From Edolisoma coerulescens (Eukaryota; Chordata; Aves; Passeriformes; Campephagidae): 64,000 bases of DNA. The stretch spans positions 1,060,917-1,124,916 of the forward strand of contig VWZW01004687.1 of NCBI GenBank assembly GCA_013397115.1, written 5' to 3'. The position numbers and the translations under genes are program-made. Under the pieces are notes generated by a model. The model had not been told where the DNA came from. It did not search any database and worked only from the letters and a program-made list of their open reading frames with translations. Shown here piece by piece: positions 50,721 through 64,000 of the stretch (within the stretch, counting starts at the first letter, position 1; the number at the start of each line of letters is the position of its first letter).

Positions 50721-53700
50721 CTGTTTTAACAAGAAGTTGAAGGACTTATTTTTTATATTGTTCCACCTTACTTGCTACTTTTTGTTCTACATGCAAGCAA
50801 CAGTGGATAATGGAGATTTGATTTTTTTTAATTGTACCACTCTACATTGGTTCCATTAACTAACCAATACAGAAAAATACTATACTTGCACTTGTCTGAA
50901 AAATGGTAGTTCCTTTCTTCCTGTTTTATTTTTTAAGAAGTTCTTTACATCTCACACCAGCTCTATTTTAGGGTCTTTTTAACACATGTTGTCTATGTTG
51001 TCTATCCTACACTGTGATGAAAAGGGGAGAATATTTTCTGACAGCTCTAACACATTCATTATAAGAAGAATATCTTGCAGGAAGAATAGTCTTGCCTAAG
51101 AAGTAATGCCTCTGGTGCATTTATGCAACTGCAGCACCCAAATACGATTCCAGCACAGTCATCCCCAGTGTTCAATAGATTCACACTGGAGTGTGCTGCC
51201 TTACTTCATCCACTCTTCACACCACAAGTATTTTCCACCAAGGACAGCCACAGATGTTCTTTCATAGATGAAATGAGGTATTGTGTAGCTCTCAGTGAAT
51301 GACATTCTCTTTGTAGCACACCAATACAAGCAATAAACATAAAATATTTTAATTTTCCTGTAGCTTAATAGAGAAATACATTCATTACTACAGGTCATCA
51401 GGTACGCTCTGCAATCAAAGAATTTTTATGAAATTTATACAGCACTATTAATATGGGAAAGACCAACATGAATTATAAAATACTATCTTGGGAGAAATTT
51501 AAATTTTCCTGTTAAAAGAAAACAGGAAAATGTTTTGCAAAATAACATCTAAATGGGATCAGAACCATCTCTCAGTGCAGATGAATGTTTTGGGCTTTTT
51601 CCCCCCAGGGTTAGGAAAACACTTTTTCCTGTCATGAAAAAGACAAATCACAATCAGTCTGTCACATGTAATTTGACAATTTGCAATGCTTGAACAGCAG
51701 GAGACCAAGGCACATATTTCAAACATTGCTACTGATTGAAGACTTTTACTGTAGCTCCCAATTTCTACGCTGGATAAATGTCCTGGTTAAAACCCCTTGT
51801 ATAACAGAGAGCCGTGAAGGATTGGTGCACTGGAACCAAAGGAGTTGCCTGATTAGTTTTGGTCTTCAAGTTGATAATTTTTTAAACATGCATGAGAAAT
51901 CAACTACTATGCTCCAAGGATCAAGCAAACTAACAGGTGTACATCTTGGCACCTACAAATGCTATGACTAAAAAAGGAACCTTTCTGCATTAATTATGAG
52001 TTATGGTTCTAAGTAAATGGGTAGCAATTTGCATCTGGTATTCAGACACAAAAATAGGTAAGTAAAGCTTGCGTCTTCCTCTGAAATTTCTCAAAGGAAC
52101 TTAAAACATCTCCACTTCTTGGAGATAATGGCCATCTTCAAAGTCAAAACTGTCAAATAATATTGAAACTACATTTATTGGACCTATCGGGTGACGTGTC
52201 ATAAATAAACATCTTTCCACTGAGTCACAATTTTATATTGCTTGATATACAGAAAAGATTAAAAGAAAAAGGAGATAAGATCAAAACTCTTCCTGCTTAT
52301 GTGTTGTCAAAAAACCCCAAAACAGAATGAAACCAAACCTGACTGCATCATAAATCCTACAGCTTAAAAATACTGAGAAAACAGTAAAAATATTGCCATT
52401 AAAGTGGGTAAGGCAAAAGTACAGCCAACTTTCTCCTTGCTAATTTATTTTGTGGCTTTATTCTGAAAACCATGGCATGGGATTTCACACTGATTATCTC
52501 CCCATAATTTCCACATAAAGTATATTCAGTTTGCAAGTAAACAGATCAATTTTTTCTCTTCCTACAAAGCACTGGAAGCACAGCCTACCCTCTGAAATGC
52601 AAGCCAAGTCTGCAGTTTCTTGTGAATAATCACCAGTTAAAGGCTCAGCCTGCTCTGTCACACGTATTCACCAGCATTGCATGTGAGAAGCTGACTGGAA
52701 CAATTCTATTTGCAATGAAATAGGAGGACGAATTGAATCTCCTTCATTTCCTTCCAATTAGCTGCAGTGCAGCTCCCTCCTAACTTGGTTTTGTGGGACT
52801 TGAGAGATAGGAAAAGCAAGAGTTAGAACTATATGGGGAAGGAAGCAGCTGAGACCAGTGAGCATCTTTGTAAAGGATTTTTACCAAAATGGTAGCATAT
52901 TGGACATAGGATGAAACCTTGGTTGGTCATTGCTCCAGGCCCTGTTGAAATGCCCAGCAAAATTCTCTTGACCAATTCCTCAATTTATCAAAATTATTTT
53001 GAAAAGAGACTGTGTCAGGTCAAAACAAAAGTCCACCCCGCACAGCTGATGTTGGCAGTAGCGAAGGCTGGAAAAGTGTAAGATCAGGTCAAGCTTTAAC
53101 AATGCTTCTCCAGGATATTGGCTTATCTCCAGCAGCAGACAGCTCAGAGATTTTCTGAGCCAGGTCTGGCAGCATCCTGAGGGAAAGAGTTACACATCTT
53201 GATTGCAAGCTACTGGCAAGCAAGCTTCCCTCATTTCTGTGTAGAATCTGTCCCGTTCTAGCTTCATCTAATATCCTTTTTATATTTTTTTTACTGGTAG
53301 AAGCAGTAAGCAATTGGTGCATACCAACCTTCCTTATATTTCACACACATCTATGATAATTTTCGTTATTAATCTTTCACCTGGCTGAAGGGTCCTATCC
53401 TGATTTATTGAGTCTTGCATGGATGGATGCCTTTCCAAATCCCTGGGCATCCTTCCCCAAATATTTACTTGTTGCAACATTATCCCTCTTGACATGGGGG
53501 AGGGGAAACAGGATGGCACACCAGTGTCCAAAATATGTGCACAACAGAGATTTGTGGAGAGGTATAAAAAAGCTCTCTAAGTTGTCTGTTCCTTGTCATC
53601 GTAAGGTGTCAGCCTGACTGAAGCCTCTTGGCTCTTCTGACCATACAGAATTGGCTGGGTTTTGGGGTGTTACTATAAACCAGAATTCTAATTCTTAGAC

Positions 53701-54681
53701 CCTGGAGTACTGTTATGATTTCAGAAATGAGAATTTTATCAGAAAATAAGTGAGACTGCAGCCCTCAACCTTTGGAAGGCTTGGCTGAGAACAAAATAGA
53801 TGTGGAGGGCAAAAAGAAAAGTAAAAGTCATTACATTTTTTTTGTTAAGTTAAGCTTATGATTTAGCCAGGTTTTGAGTAAATATAGGACTGATGGGTGA
53901 ATAGTGGATTCCATTTTCCAGGCAGTACATAAGTCATAATACATACATAATCACATATTATTTTCTTTAATACATTTACCAAGTTCTATCTTAAAACCAC
54001 AGGGATGCTTTTAACACCCATTAATAATATAAGAAGACTGAGCTAGAAATCTTCTGATGATTAAGAGCTTTCCATCCTACATAAATTACCAGCCCTTTTA
54101 CTCTCCCCTCAATGGGATACCAGCTGCATCCTTCAGTTCATATAGCTTTTCCCTCTTTACTGATAGAGAAAAATATGCTTTCTCATCAGTCATTTCCCTA
54201 CACTAAAAACAAGCCAGCTTTTTTGCTTGACTCTTCAGTATTTTGCTCTGCTAATAGCTTTCTTCTGCTCACATTCCAGATTGAATTAACCTATAGAGAG
54301 AAAAGCAGAGTAGTGCACAGATATGCCAGACTGGGAAGCTCTCCTGAAATTCCCCTTATTTAAAAAGACCTCTGATAATGGCATAACTATGACAAACCTC
54401 CTAGAAATATTTCACAAGCTCCCACATAAGATTACAGCTATTTTATTAAATTTTCTAGCTTCAGAATACTTAGTGATACAGGCACATTTTCATCTTATGA
54501 TAAATTAGTTCTCCAAGATTAATTAGCTTCTCATTTGTTTCAGTCATTTCATCTTACAGCAGAAATTCCATTTTGTTCAACAGTACTCAGTTTTTCACTA
54601 TTGTACTATTACATGCATTACACAGGAATTTTTGTGTACTCAGAATTATTCATCCCTTCATAAGATAGTCCTGCCCTTCTC

Positions 54682-54715
54682 TTTATTAACAACACTTTCT
54701 AACTTTGTTAATAAA
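54682..54715. repeat. Inverted repeat, 11-bp arms, 12-base loop
   Basis: TTTATTAACAA (54682-54692) pairs exactly with TTGTTAATAAA (54705-54715). The stem is AT-rich, and GTTAAT/ATTAAC resembles an HNF1-type half-site. Chance occurrence is likely. Confidence 0.8.
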
Positions 54716-57700
54716 AATCATTGCATCTCCTACTTTTTTGTGTCAAGGTCACTAGTAGAACGGCTCAATTAATTTTTGAATAAAGATATTTTGATTCCGA
54801 AAAGTCTGGCAATTCTTAAATTAATTTGTCCCTACTGTAACTAAACACACTCTTTACATGAAGCCACATAAAATTATTTACTGGATTTCTGAGAAATTAG
54901 ACTGATTTTTATCTCCCTGTCTTTGAAAACCAGTCATCTGAAAAAGACATTATATTGCTTTGGTGAAATGCAAGTTGGGTAAATCTATGCTGCATTCCAT
55001 TTTCATTTACCTCTACATTTTTAAAGTGTTCTAAACTCTTGCACATAACTAACATACTATGTAGTCGTATATGCCATTTTGTATTTTGTGAGTGCATATC
55101 CTGTGTTGACTGTTTTCCAGTTATACCTTTCCTGATTTAAGAGATTTATTTAAAAGCTCTGCTGCTGGATCTGCAACTTCATGTGTGAGTTCATGCAGTA
55201 CTGCAGGGAGATTATCTGGTTCCCCCAACATGAGTACATTAGGTTGCTTGACTTTTGGTTTCCACTTCAGTTGTTGTCATTTCCTTTTCCACATTCCCAC
55301 TGCTATCATGATTCTGTTCCATATTCAGCATCACTATTCTTAATTGAAAATTGATCAAAAGCTCTTAGAAACATAGCTAGTGACCCACACTTGGCCCACT
55401 GGAATCAAAAAGTTCAGAATTTTATAACCACAAGTAAAAACCTAATAAAAAAGGTTGGAAGGATTTCTGTGGCAAATACTGCTATGCAGAGTCTGACAGC
55501 TGAGGACTTACAATATAGAAAAAACAACCCAAAGCTGTATTATGCCACAGGGAAACAGAAGAAAACAAAACCACCGACAACCCCAAAGGACCCTGCAATG
55601 GGAAAGAATGCAGTTTTCCAGAGTGCTGCTGGACTCCATGAGATTTTTAATATTATTAAGGAATGACCTTGCCCCATGCAACATGCTCAAAGTATGGCAA
55701 GTTTCTGAATCTATAAAAGCAGGTCATTAGCTACTGCTTCTTCCATTTGTTCTCTCTCTCTTATAAAGCAAGAGGATAACATCTTCTTGGTTCCTGCTGC
55801 AAATAAAGGAAAACCCTGAAGTCTTGGATTAATAAAAAATATAAACAATAGGCAAGAAAAATATTCAATAGAGAGAAATCTTCTCTTATTTTATCTTTTT
55901 AGAAGACTTTTTAAATCTCCATCCTAGGCACAATGTAAAACAAAGCCCATACATTCTTCTGTTTTTTTCTTTATGTATGTGCTGAAGACTCGGGCCTAAT
56001 TACAGGAAACCTGAAAACTGTCCTTATTACATACTAATATGCTTTTCTATCAACAGAAAACCTTCATAAAATATTTACACTGTCCAAATTTGCCTCAGAT
56101 AAGCCCTCAGCCTGTGAAAAGTTTTAGGACCTTGACTATGGGAGAGGTGTTGTCTTCTGTAGAGATAGAATAAAACCTGCGTTAGATAATTCTTCATGTC
56201 TCTTTTAGTTCTTAATAATGAAAACTGGATTTATTCAGGGGAAAGAACTAGCCCTAAGATACTGCTGAAGGATCTGTCCAATAATATTTGTAGGTTTTGC
56301 CACCCTCTATTTTTTTAAGGTTGGCACACTTCTTAATCGAGGGATTATTTAAGAGAATTTGAATTTAAATCTTCAATGACAATTATTTTTTAGTTATTTA
56401 CCCTTATTATTTTTCCAAATTCCTCTGACTCTGTATTAGATAACTTCACAATACTTTACTCATCCTGTAGTGACTTTTAATTGTATTTACAAGAAGCTGT
56501 CACTCTCTAAGAACTAGTTCTGACACCAGCTGAATACATTGTTAGAGTCTGAGGGGACTGTGAATGGAAAACATGAAATCAGAAAATAACTCATTGTGAA
56601 CAAGGAGGAAAGTAAAAAAAGCCACAAGATCTTCTAATGTTGTTATCCATGTATTATACTTGGAGTTTGTCTTACTGCACCTTTGGTATTTGGTCTCACT
56701 CCTTTCTCTTGGTGTTTACAACATCACCTTCATCACTGAATTAAGCTGATCCAATTGGAATTTTATCTCACTTATTTTCTCACTCCTGTCAGGATCACTT
56801 GATGCTGGCATGTATGGCAGCACATGGGAGGAAAGGCTTGTTTTAACAACCACATTGACTTTTCAGCCTCTCTGTTACCACAGCCATCAAATTCCAATTT
56901 ACTCTTCTAGGGGCCCTCATCATTCCACAGTCCAGTGTGGACAAAAAGAAAAATAATTTGGTCACTTAAGAGTGAGAAAGTCTATACTCCCAAAACAAAA
57001 CCAGTCAGACAGCTATCTCAAAATTTACAGGCTCTGTTGACTGACTCCTTACCTCCTCCTGGACTCCAGTCTTCCCAGTGCCTGCCCTTGCTTCTCCCTC
57101 GCCACCATCCTGCACTTTTTCTGGGGGCTTTTCAACAGTTCAATGATAATCATGTTAATACAAATAAATGAGAGGTCAAACAACACTCTTTTTCTTTTTT
57201 TTATCAAGATTATTTTGCCGAAAGACCAAAAACTGATGGGAAGTAATATTTGAGACTAGCCTATAAGAAAATAAGAGGAAGATAAGAGCAATAAAAGCTC
57301 ATTCTCACAGTCCCTCCCTTCTGAAAGGTTAACACTCTGCTTAACCTACATATTTTGTCTATTGAAAGAAAAAACAGAACCAAAGAAATTATCAGGCAAC
57401 CAAAATTATTAACTTAAATACTAAAAAGATTGTTAAGTCACAAAATTGATGTGCCATGCTTTACAGGTATCTTAGCTTGAAGGTGCATAGTTAATTTCTG
57501 TGAAGATTTTTAAAGAATGTAGAAGTGTAAATGAAACAACAGCTTTTGCTAAGGGTGTCATGCAACTATTGTTGTTATGGGAGAAACAAAATCAGTCTTT
57601 TAAAGACTTGTTTCTGGCATGCTCTTTTTCTACCAAGCCCAGACAGTCACAGGTAAATTCATTCCCTACATTTTTGTCTTCATTAACAAACCTTCCCTTC

Positions 57701-60700
57701 CATTTCGTTTTGTCTCTTTTGATTTTTTTATAAGCAGGAGAAAAATGCACTAAATTTTAAATTTTTTCTGTTGCTGAATATTATTAACTAGCAGTACATA
57801 GAGTTTGTTTTATTTTACTAGGTATAACAAACACATGGTAGAAAAGTGTATTTAGAAATGAATATTACTCATGATTCAACAGAAAAAACCCATGGAATTC
57901 AGATTTAATTTTGAGTGTTCTTAATCTACAGTCTTTTCACTATCTCAGAGGCCTTTGCCCATTTAGGAGACTTAAAAATCATATGTATTACAAGTCCTAA
58001 GTACAAAATATTCCTAAGAAAGAAATTGCAATTCTTATTTATTCTAATAAATTCCAAATTTTTCCTATGTACCCCATTCCTTAACTTTACTTTCACTTAA
58101 AAAAAAATTAACTTCCATCACCCACTGATCAAGAAAAAGAGTCTGGTTTTTGAAGCTGGAAGCAGTTGACATCTTATAACTTCGCGGCTTCTATGATGTA
58201 TGATTTCTTTCTATGATGAAAATGCACCTTTCAAAAACGTTTAAAACATATGCATGATAAATTGGTGAGCTAAAATCTCCCAAACACATATTTTGCTTTC
58301 ATATCATCCTGTCCCATATTAAGCAATTATGGAAAAGAGCACTGACTATACCACAGATGTTTCCTAATTAGGTGGATCAAGGGAGACACAGCTGCTAATG
58401 ACTCTTTTTTTTTCCTGTTTTATGTGTGTGCTATTTATAGTCTGCTGTGCTAAATATGGACAGTAAAGTCTTAGTGTGAATCTAAATTCAGTTACCTTAA
58501 GAAAGAGTTTATTAAAAATTGCTTGAAACTCTATTGTTTCAGAACTGTAATTTAACATAGACTACACGTGTGCCTGAGGTTCACTTCTATGTTCCTTTTC
58601 TACTGTTCTGTGTTTTTACTAATCATTGTCTAATGTTTTGGGGGTTTTTTTTAGACTCTTTCTTTCTCACTCTTTTGACTCTAGTATCCTTCTTTCTGCT
58701 ACATAAAGGTGTTTCAGTATGGCAGTTGTTATTCACTTCAGCCATTTGGGTAAATATTACAACATTTTGGTTGATTTTACTAATGTCTACATTCATCTTT
58801 TGACAATATTTGCTAAACCTTCATAGAAAATTTCTTCTGATAACCTCAGACCTTTTCCTGACCCAAATAATAAAGTTAAGGGTGCATTTGAGTTTGAACC
58901 ATAGTGTCCCTTGAAACTGATGTCCCAGTTGTCTCCATTTGCCATCACTGAGTCATCTTAGAATGTGTCTGTTGGACACTTTTGCATAAAATTAAGCTGG
59001 AATACATGGAATACATTTAATTTGTTCCGACCACAAATGGCCACTCAATACACATGACCAGACTAACAATAGCAAAAAATGAATACCCAAATTTTATCCA
59101 GTGGTATCTTTAGCCCCTCAGCCCCATTGCATTCTGTCAACCCACTCTTCTGGGCCTCCCTGCCTGCCAGTGTAAAGCTGAACTATGTCACTCAACAAAT
59201 GTGTGGATGGAGTTGTCTTTCATTCTAGTACCACCTTCTGGTTTTGAATAAACATTCGTGGTAAATGTCACATAAAGAAAGTGCTGTTCTTTGAATGACA
59301 TTATAGGAAAACTCTGAAATGGCTGCAGGTGAACCATTTAAAAAGTTCCATAAGGAGAAAAAATCACAGTTGGGATTTTGAAAACTTTATCTGATGAGGC
59401 ATACAGATGAAAGGCAGAAGAATGAGAGATGCAAAGAGAGGCTCCAAGGAAAGCAGTATGGTTCCACAGGAAGAATGAAAGGACTCCTCCTGAATGAACA
59501 GACTATCCTAAATGTGACATGGACACCTTTGAGGACATTGGAGGATGGACATGTCACAGAAGAACAGTAACATACTTAAATTCTGAGGGTTTGCTTTCTT
59601 CCGATACAGATAAAATCATTAGAAAAGTTCCCCACTAATTAATTAGGCTTGAACCAAACATTGTTTTTCATTCTAGCATGTAAAGGACACACTCACAATT
59701 TGTGGTAAAGATTTAATCACAGTTCGGAGTTGTCATCCCAGCCTTGCTAAATTCCCTTGATTTTATGCGGTTAGTTCCAATGTATCCACAAACTTCAGCC
59801 ATGATAGCTGTATCTAAATAAGAAAATTAAGCACTCTCATGGTGCTGATAGGCTAAATGATTATATTTCTAGAGTGGCCACTGCTAATCTTCTTACCTGC
59901 ATCATCTTTTTACCAACCTAAATATTTCCCAAATAGAGTTTGGGAATATGCCCAGACCTAGAAGCGTTGTCAACTGGCAACGGTCCAGTCCTTACCAGAG
60001 TAGCATTATGAAGCATGATCATGACCAGAATATGCCAATGATCCAGGCTGGGAAAAGGGGCCCTGGAAGCATTTAATTTCCTAATATAGATTAGCTGCTG
60101 AATTGAAGAATGAGCTTTATGCTTTTTCTGGCTCAGTCTAATGGAGGGTCTCCAGAGGGATAGGGTATACAAATTCACCCTTCCAGTCTTTAAGGACTAC
60201 CATTTCAATTGGGAGAACAAATCAGTAATGAAAGAGAATATCTTGGTGAATACATACTAGTGTAACTAAAAGGTGGACATGATTTCACTGGAGGTTTATA
60301 CAACAGCTAGGCATTTTTTTCGTAGAAAGAAATTCTTATGTTTAGAGGTTTTAAAAGCCAAGCGAGCAGCTTTATTCAGAATACTGCTACTTGTTGCCAG
60401 GGTAATGAACTTAAAATCTGCAACAAAAGCAATGATCCACTCACAATGGATGAGTTTGACTCAATTTTGACCCACTCAAAAATGTTTCCATATTTGAAAG
60501 AACTTCGAATGTATTTATAATCAGAAGTATGGTGAATGCTGCTTCTCTGTTAAGTATTTTTCTATCTTTCATCATCTAGGATATTGTGTTTTCAGACTTG
60601 TAGTGATGAATGTTATAAAAGAAAATAACTTGATATTTATCAAGGGTAGTGAATTATTAATGCTCATAAAATAGTAAAGATAAAAAACCAAACCCAAAAC

Positions 60701-62967
60701 ACATTCTTATCAACATATCCACATGAATGAGCAGATAACTATGAAAGTAAAGTGTCTGGACTGCCATGGCACAAACTCAATTCCTTTAAAATTTTAATTC
60801 AAAATTAAATGCTACTTTTAAGAATGCAGGCAGTTTAGAAAATTTATATCCCCACAAACCTGCTACAATAAAAAAAATCCAAAAGAATTGTGGATACATA
60901 AAAATGATACACTGATAGATAAGTTCCTGCTCCAAAACCTTTATAGTCCAGCTGAGACTGGACTCAGCAAAAAAAACAAGACAAAAAGATGAGGTGTATC
61001 ATATGCTAATGACAGAGGGAAGCAAGTCTAACAGAAAAAGGTGAGTTTCACAGATGGGACTAGAGCTAAAAAGCTCTGGAGGTCCTAGAGAAACACTGAA
61101 TATGCTTGAAGATGTAAGAGAGTAGCACAAAGAAACAGGACCATGCATGCAGGAATGTCAGAAGGGAGTTCATGGAGACCCCAAAGTCCTGGGTTATCTC
61201 CTCTTATTGCACTTCTTGGAAAGAAAAAAAAAAAGGACTGAGGTTAATGCTGACAGAATAATCTGTTCACAGTCTGCTGAGTGTCCTTCAGTGTTCAGCA
61301 ATGGGTTGAACAAAGAATTCTTAAGAACTCACAGCTCAGTGCTGGAGTGCAGTTTGACTTGTCCTTCCTGGAATCATGGATACTCCACATCCAGTGGAAT
61401 TGGATGTGTAGCATGTCAGATCCATGAATTCTGTAGAGATTTTAAGATAAAATGATATATTTATTGAAACTGTAGATAGATGTTAGAACAGCTTCATAAA
61501 AGGAAAAGCGATTCTCAAGGTTATGCTTAACAGCAAGGATCCTGGGGAGCAGTATAATTTCTCCAGCAGTCTCTGAGGCTGGCTAACAAGGCTCTGCCAT
61601 CCTTTTTCAAGGTGTTGGGTACATCTACTCTGACCAAAAGAAACAATAGGGGTGTGCTGGGTTTAAGCCATTAGAAGTGGAGGCCAATGAGGCTCATAGA
61701 CTGCATCACTGATGGACTGAATGCAACAAGATAGCACTACATGTAATCTTCCTTTGCTGAAATTGAAGCAGAACCATTTGTGTTAAAAAACCCACAACAG
61801 ATAATAGTACAAATAAACCCTTATTCTAGTGCATTCCTATGATGGCCACGATGCATTTTTTATGAGGAATAATTTCATACTGCTGTGTTGTAGGAATGTC
61901 TAATGCCTTTATTTTCTGCTTAGAATATTCTTTCTGATGCTCAAGGATCAAACACTTAATGAGTCTTTCAATATTATCTATTCACTGTAAGTGGTAGAGT
62001 TAAAGCTTCATGGAAAAGAGTCTATTTGATCTAATACATATATTTTTATTTACTATTATGAATTCCATATTTTGCCTTTTGATGTAAATTCCCATATGTG
62101 GTCCTTATGGAGCCCTTTCTAATTATTTCATTATGGTGCTAAATCATTCCTAATCAACAGATAGGGATTATGATTTCAAAAACATGATTTAGGCATTTCA
62201 GCATGCATGGAAGAAAACCATTAAAACCAAACAACTGTGTTTATTTTCATGCACAATGAATTCAAAAAATTCCTCTTTAAAAAAGCTATTATTAACATTT
62301 AATAAATGAGAGGGAGGAAAATGTAGATTTTGAAGCAATTTGGAGTTTCAGCTCTCCTTTTCACTTCTGCAAATTGGCTATGATCAGATGCCTTGCTAGT
62401 GCAGAACTGAAAGTATCTAGCTTTGTATTGTAAGCCTTAAATAACCCAGCCTTGTAGAAGTGATCTGTTCAAACATGATTCAAAAATTACAGTTATAGTA
62501 ACTTTGGATATTGCATTTTTTCCTTGCTTTGAAAAACATGCAATTAAAATTATTATTTAAACACAAACACATTAGAAGATTGTAACTCCAAGGGTTCACT
62601 TCTCCTCCTACGTACAGGTCATTTTATAATAGTGTTTTGAAATACATTTTCAAGAACTTGCCTAGAAAATGTTCTTTACCTGAGAATTGGACCGATTCCT
62701 CAACCAATTAATTATAATTTAATCCTTCAGCCTATTCCAGTTTTTATGTGATAATAATTATTGTATCTCTGTATGATACAAAGTAACACAAGATATATTT
62801 CTTTCTTCTTCCTTATAATCTTTAGAGATTAAACTTTGCATTCTTGTTTTGGATATCAACTTTATTATGGGGTCTAATGTGTTTTGTGAAAATACTGGGC
62901 TGAAGAACAGATGGTATTTTGAATTTTTGCTCTCTGACAGTCCTGTGAGGAGACTAGTGTAAACCTT

Positions 62968-63420
62968 TGTCATGGTTTAGGAATGGCACTCCCCAGTTCA
63001 GTGTCCCCTCTCTGAGACTTGCCCAAACAAGACAGGCTCATTTGCTCCTGCCCCATACCTTCCCTTCCCATTCCAGGGATGGAGTTGAGAATTGGAGGCA
63101 CAAAAAGGTGAAAATCACAGTCTGAGATAAGAAACTATTTACTGGAAACAGCAATGAGATAAGGAAATGAACAGTAACAGCAACAAGACCGATAACAGAA
63201 GTATACAGAAACAGAGAATGATTCACATGCAAAAATGCTCACTGCAGAGCCCAACAAGTCTGGACCACAGACATATTTTCCCAACTGGAAAATATTTCCC
63301 AACCTTTCTTCTGGGAAGTGAGAGAGTGTCCCTTTCCCCTGCCCCCTGGCAATGATGTAAGATGGTATTGAAAATATTAGGGTCTTGGCTACTTGGTCCA
63401 CTAGGACAATCTTCCTGCAA
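62968..63420 (+). mobile_element. Avian ERV LTR-like segment (TGTCATGGTTT start), 3' end uncertain
   Basis: The segment opens TGTCATGGTTTAGGAATGGC, the typical start of a group of avian ERV (ERVL-like) LTRs. It continues with CCCCAGTTCAGTGTCCCC, a GGAGTTGAGAATTGGAGG block, then an A-rich part with GAGATAAGAAACTATTTACTG, GAGATAAGGAAATGAACAG and AACAGCAACAAGACC. This order is familiar from those LTRs. No clear terminal CA or target-site duplication was found; candidates for the end lie between about 63419 and 63465. The GC-rich 3' half usual for the family seems absent, so the copy is probably truncated. No internal retroviral sequence follows. Family membership is judged from remembered consensus and not from an alignment. 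Confidence 0.6.
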
Positions 63421-64000
63421 GCAATTTACCAGGAGCTCTTCAGCACACTCTGCATCCTTAATGCTTTTGTGCTTAATGGAATTTGGGTTGCTTCAACCAT
63501 TTAATTATAAAGCAAAATTTGTGTAGTGTGAGAATACTTTTCTTTGTTTTTTTTTTCTTTTCTTTTTTTTTTTAAGAAGTTCAGCTGGTTTAAAATGCAA
63601 TAGTCTTAGAAAATGCCTTGATTGCATTCATTCATTTGTGGGTGACTGCTTCACCCATAAAGAGGGACTTCAGTCACATTTTGGAAGCACTAATAGCATT
63701 AGATAGCAACTTGGCTTTTGTGCTTTTCACTAACTGTGGAGTCTCAGAAGGAATGTTTGGTTAAGGTATTTTTAGGGATTTCATATCTAATAAAAGATAA
63801 TTGCTATGATTTCATCCTGGGATGATGGTTAGTCAGCAAGTCTAAGGCTGAGCAAAGGGATTCTTACAGAGTGTAGAAAGCAACACATTTGGTGATTTGA
63901 ACATTCAAGAAGCAGAAGTGTGTCCAAATGCATTTTCCCAAGGAGGATGTGCTCTTACAGAGAGGATTCTGCAGGGAACAACTTCATAATAATTTCATTC
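63421..64000. other. Single-copy DNA with a poly-T run
   Basis: A T-rich run interrupted by C spans 63541-63573. The rest is AT-rich sequence with no gene recognised up to the window end. Confidence 0.55.
63541..63573. repeat. T-rich homopolymer tract
   Basis: T runs are separated by single C or G bases, immediately downstream of the LTR-like segment. It could be the A-tail of a minus-strand retroposed sequence, but no such body was recognised. Confidence 0.85.

Larger units (their letters stand above)
50178..62967. other. Long single-copy AT-rich stretch, no gene recognised
   Basis: Nearly 13 kb carry no recognised transposon or exon. Local items are a homeodomain-site-rich patch (about 50540-50740), a tandem TCCTGAACAGGA pair (50697-50720), an 11-bp-arm hairpin (54682-54715) and short A and T runs. 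Frames such as 51681-51971, 55391-55666 and 61147-61455 (91-102 codons) have no recognisable motif. Confidence 0.5.

Noticed and set aside
1..64000. tRNA, rRNA, snRNA genes or CRISPR arrays
   Set aside because: No B-box-like GGTTCGA core with a partner stem, no conserved snRNA blocks and no regularly spaced repeats were found by reading. A covariance-model search would be the decisive check.

Overview
The window looks like a piece of a bird nuclear genome, probably a passerine or a relative. It is AT-rich, CpG-poor and mostly single-copy. Its recognisable interspersed repeats are CR1-type LINE fragments: five with the typical avian CR1 3' end (repeated ATGATTCT-like octamers) and one much older CR1/L3-like relic. 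It also holds two segments that resemble avian endogenous-retrovirus LTRs. No segment reads as a conserved protein, no tRNA or rRNA gene was recognised, and there are no bacterial-style operons, CRISPR arrays or origins. The host assignment rests on the CR1 and LTR families and is an inference.

Layout. 1-17.4 kb: single-copy AT-rich DNA with a pyrimidine-rich tract (about 4.96-5.18 kb), A/C-rich low-complexity runs, an ancient CR1/L3-like relic (about 12.44-12.70 kb) and a perfect 12-bp-arm inverted repeat (13.17 kb). 17.7-18.06 kb: the only strong CpG island, holding one undetermined base at 17944. Read on the minus strand it has a TATA-like box, then a GC-rich leader, then a CAG|GTAAAA splice donor, so it may be a promoter and first exon whose transcript runs toward lower coordinates. 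18-34.7 kb: single-copy DNA with a CA repeat, a long G/T tract with G-quadruplex potential (21.7-21.84 kb) and a C-run cluster (25.75 kb). 34.7-37.7 kb: two CR1 copies in opposite orientation. 40.75 kb: a tiny CR1 tail. 42.15 kb: a compound TA/CA microsatellite. 47.05-48.2 kb: a minus-strand CR1 that abuts a GC-rich LTR-like segment with an AATAAA signal. 49.9-50.18 kb: another CR1 tail, followed by a homeodomain-site-rich AT stretch. 50.7-62.97 kb: single-copy. 62.97 kb onward: an LTR-like segment beginning TGTCATGGTTT, then poly-T.

The best reading is an intergenic or intronic region with one candidate promoter. Most open reading frames are short. The longest (about 227 codons, 47554-48237, minus) begins at a GTG, lies antisense to the LTR-like segment and looks like a by-product of GC-rich sequence. 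I found no evidence for a novel multi-gene system. The observations most worth following up are the minus-strand promoter/first-exon candidate and the CR1/LTR junction.
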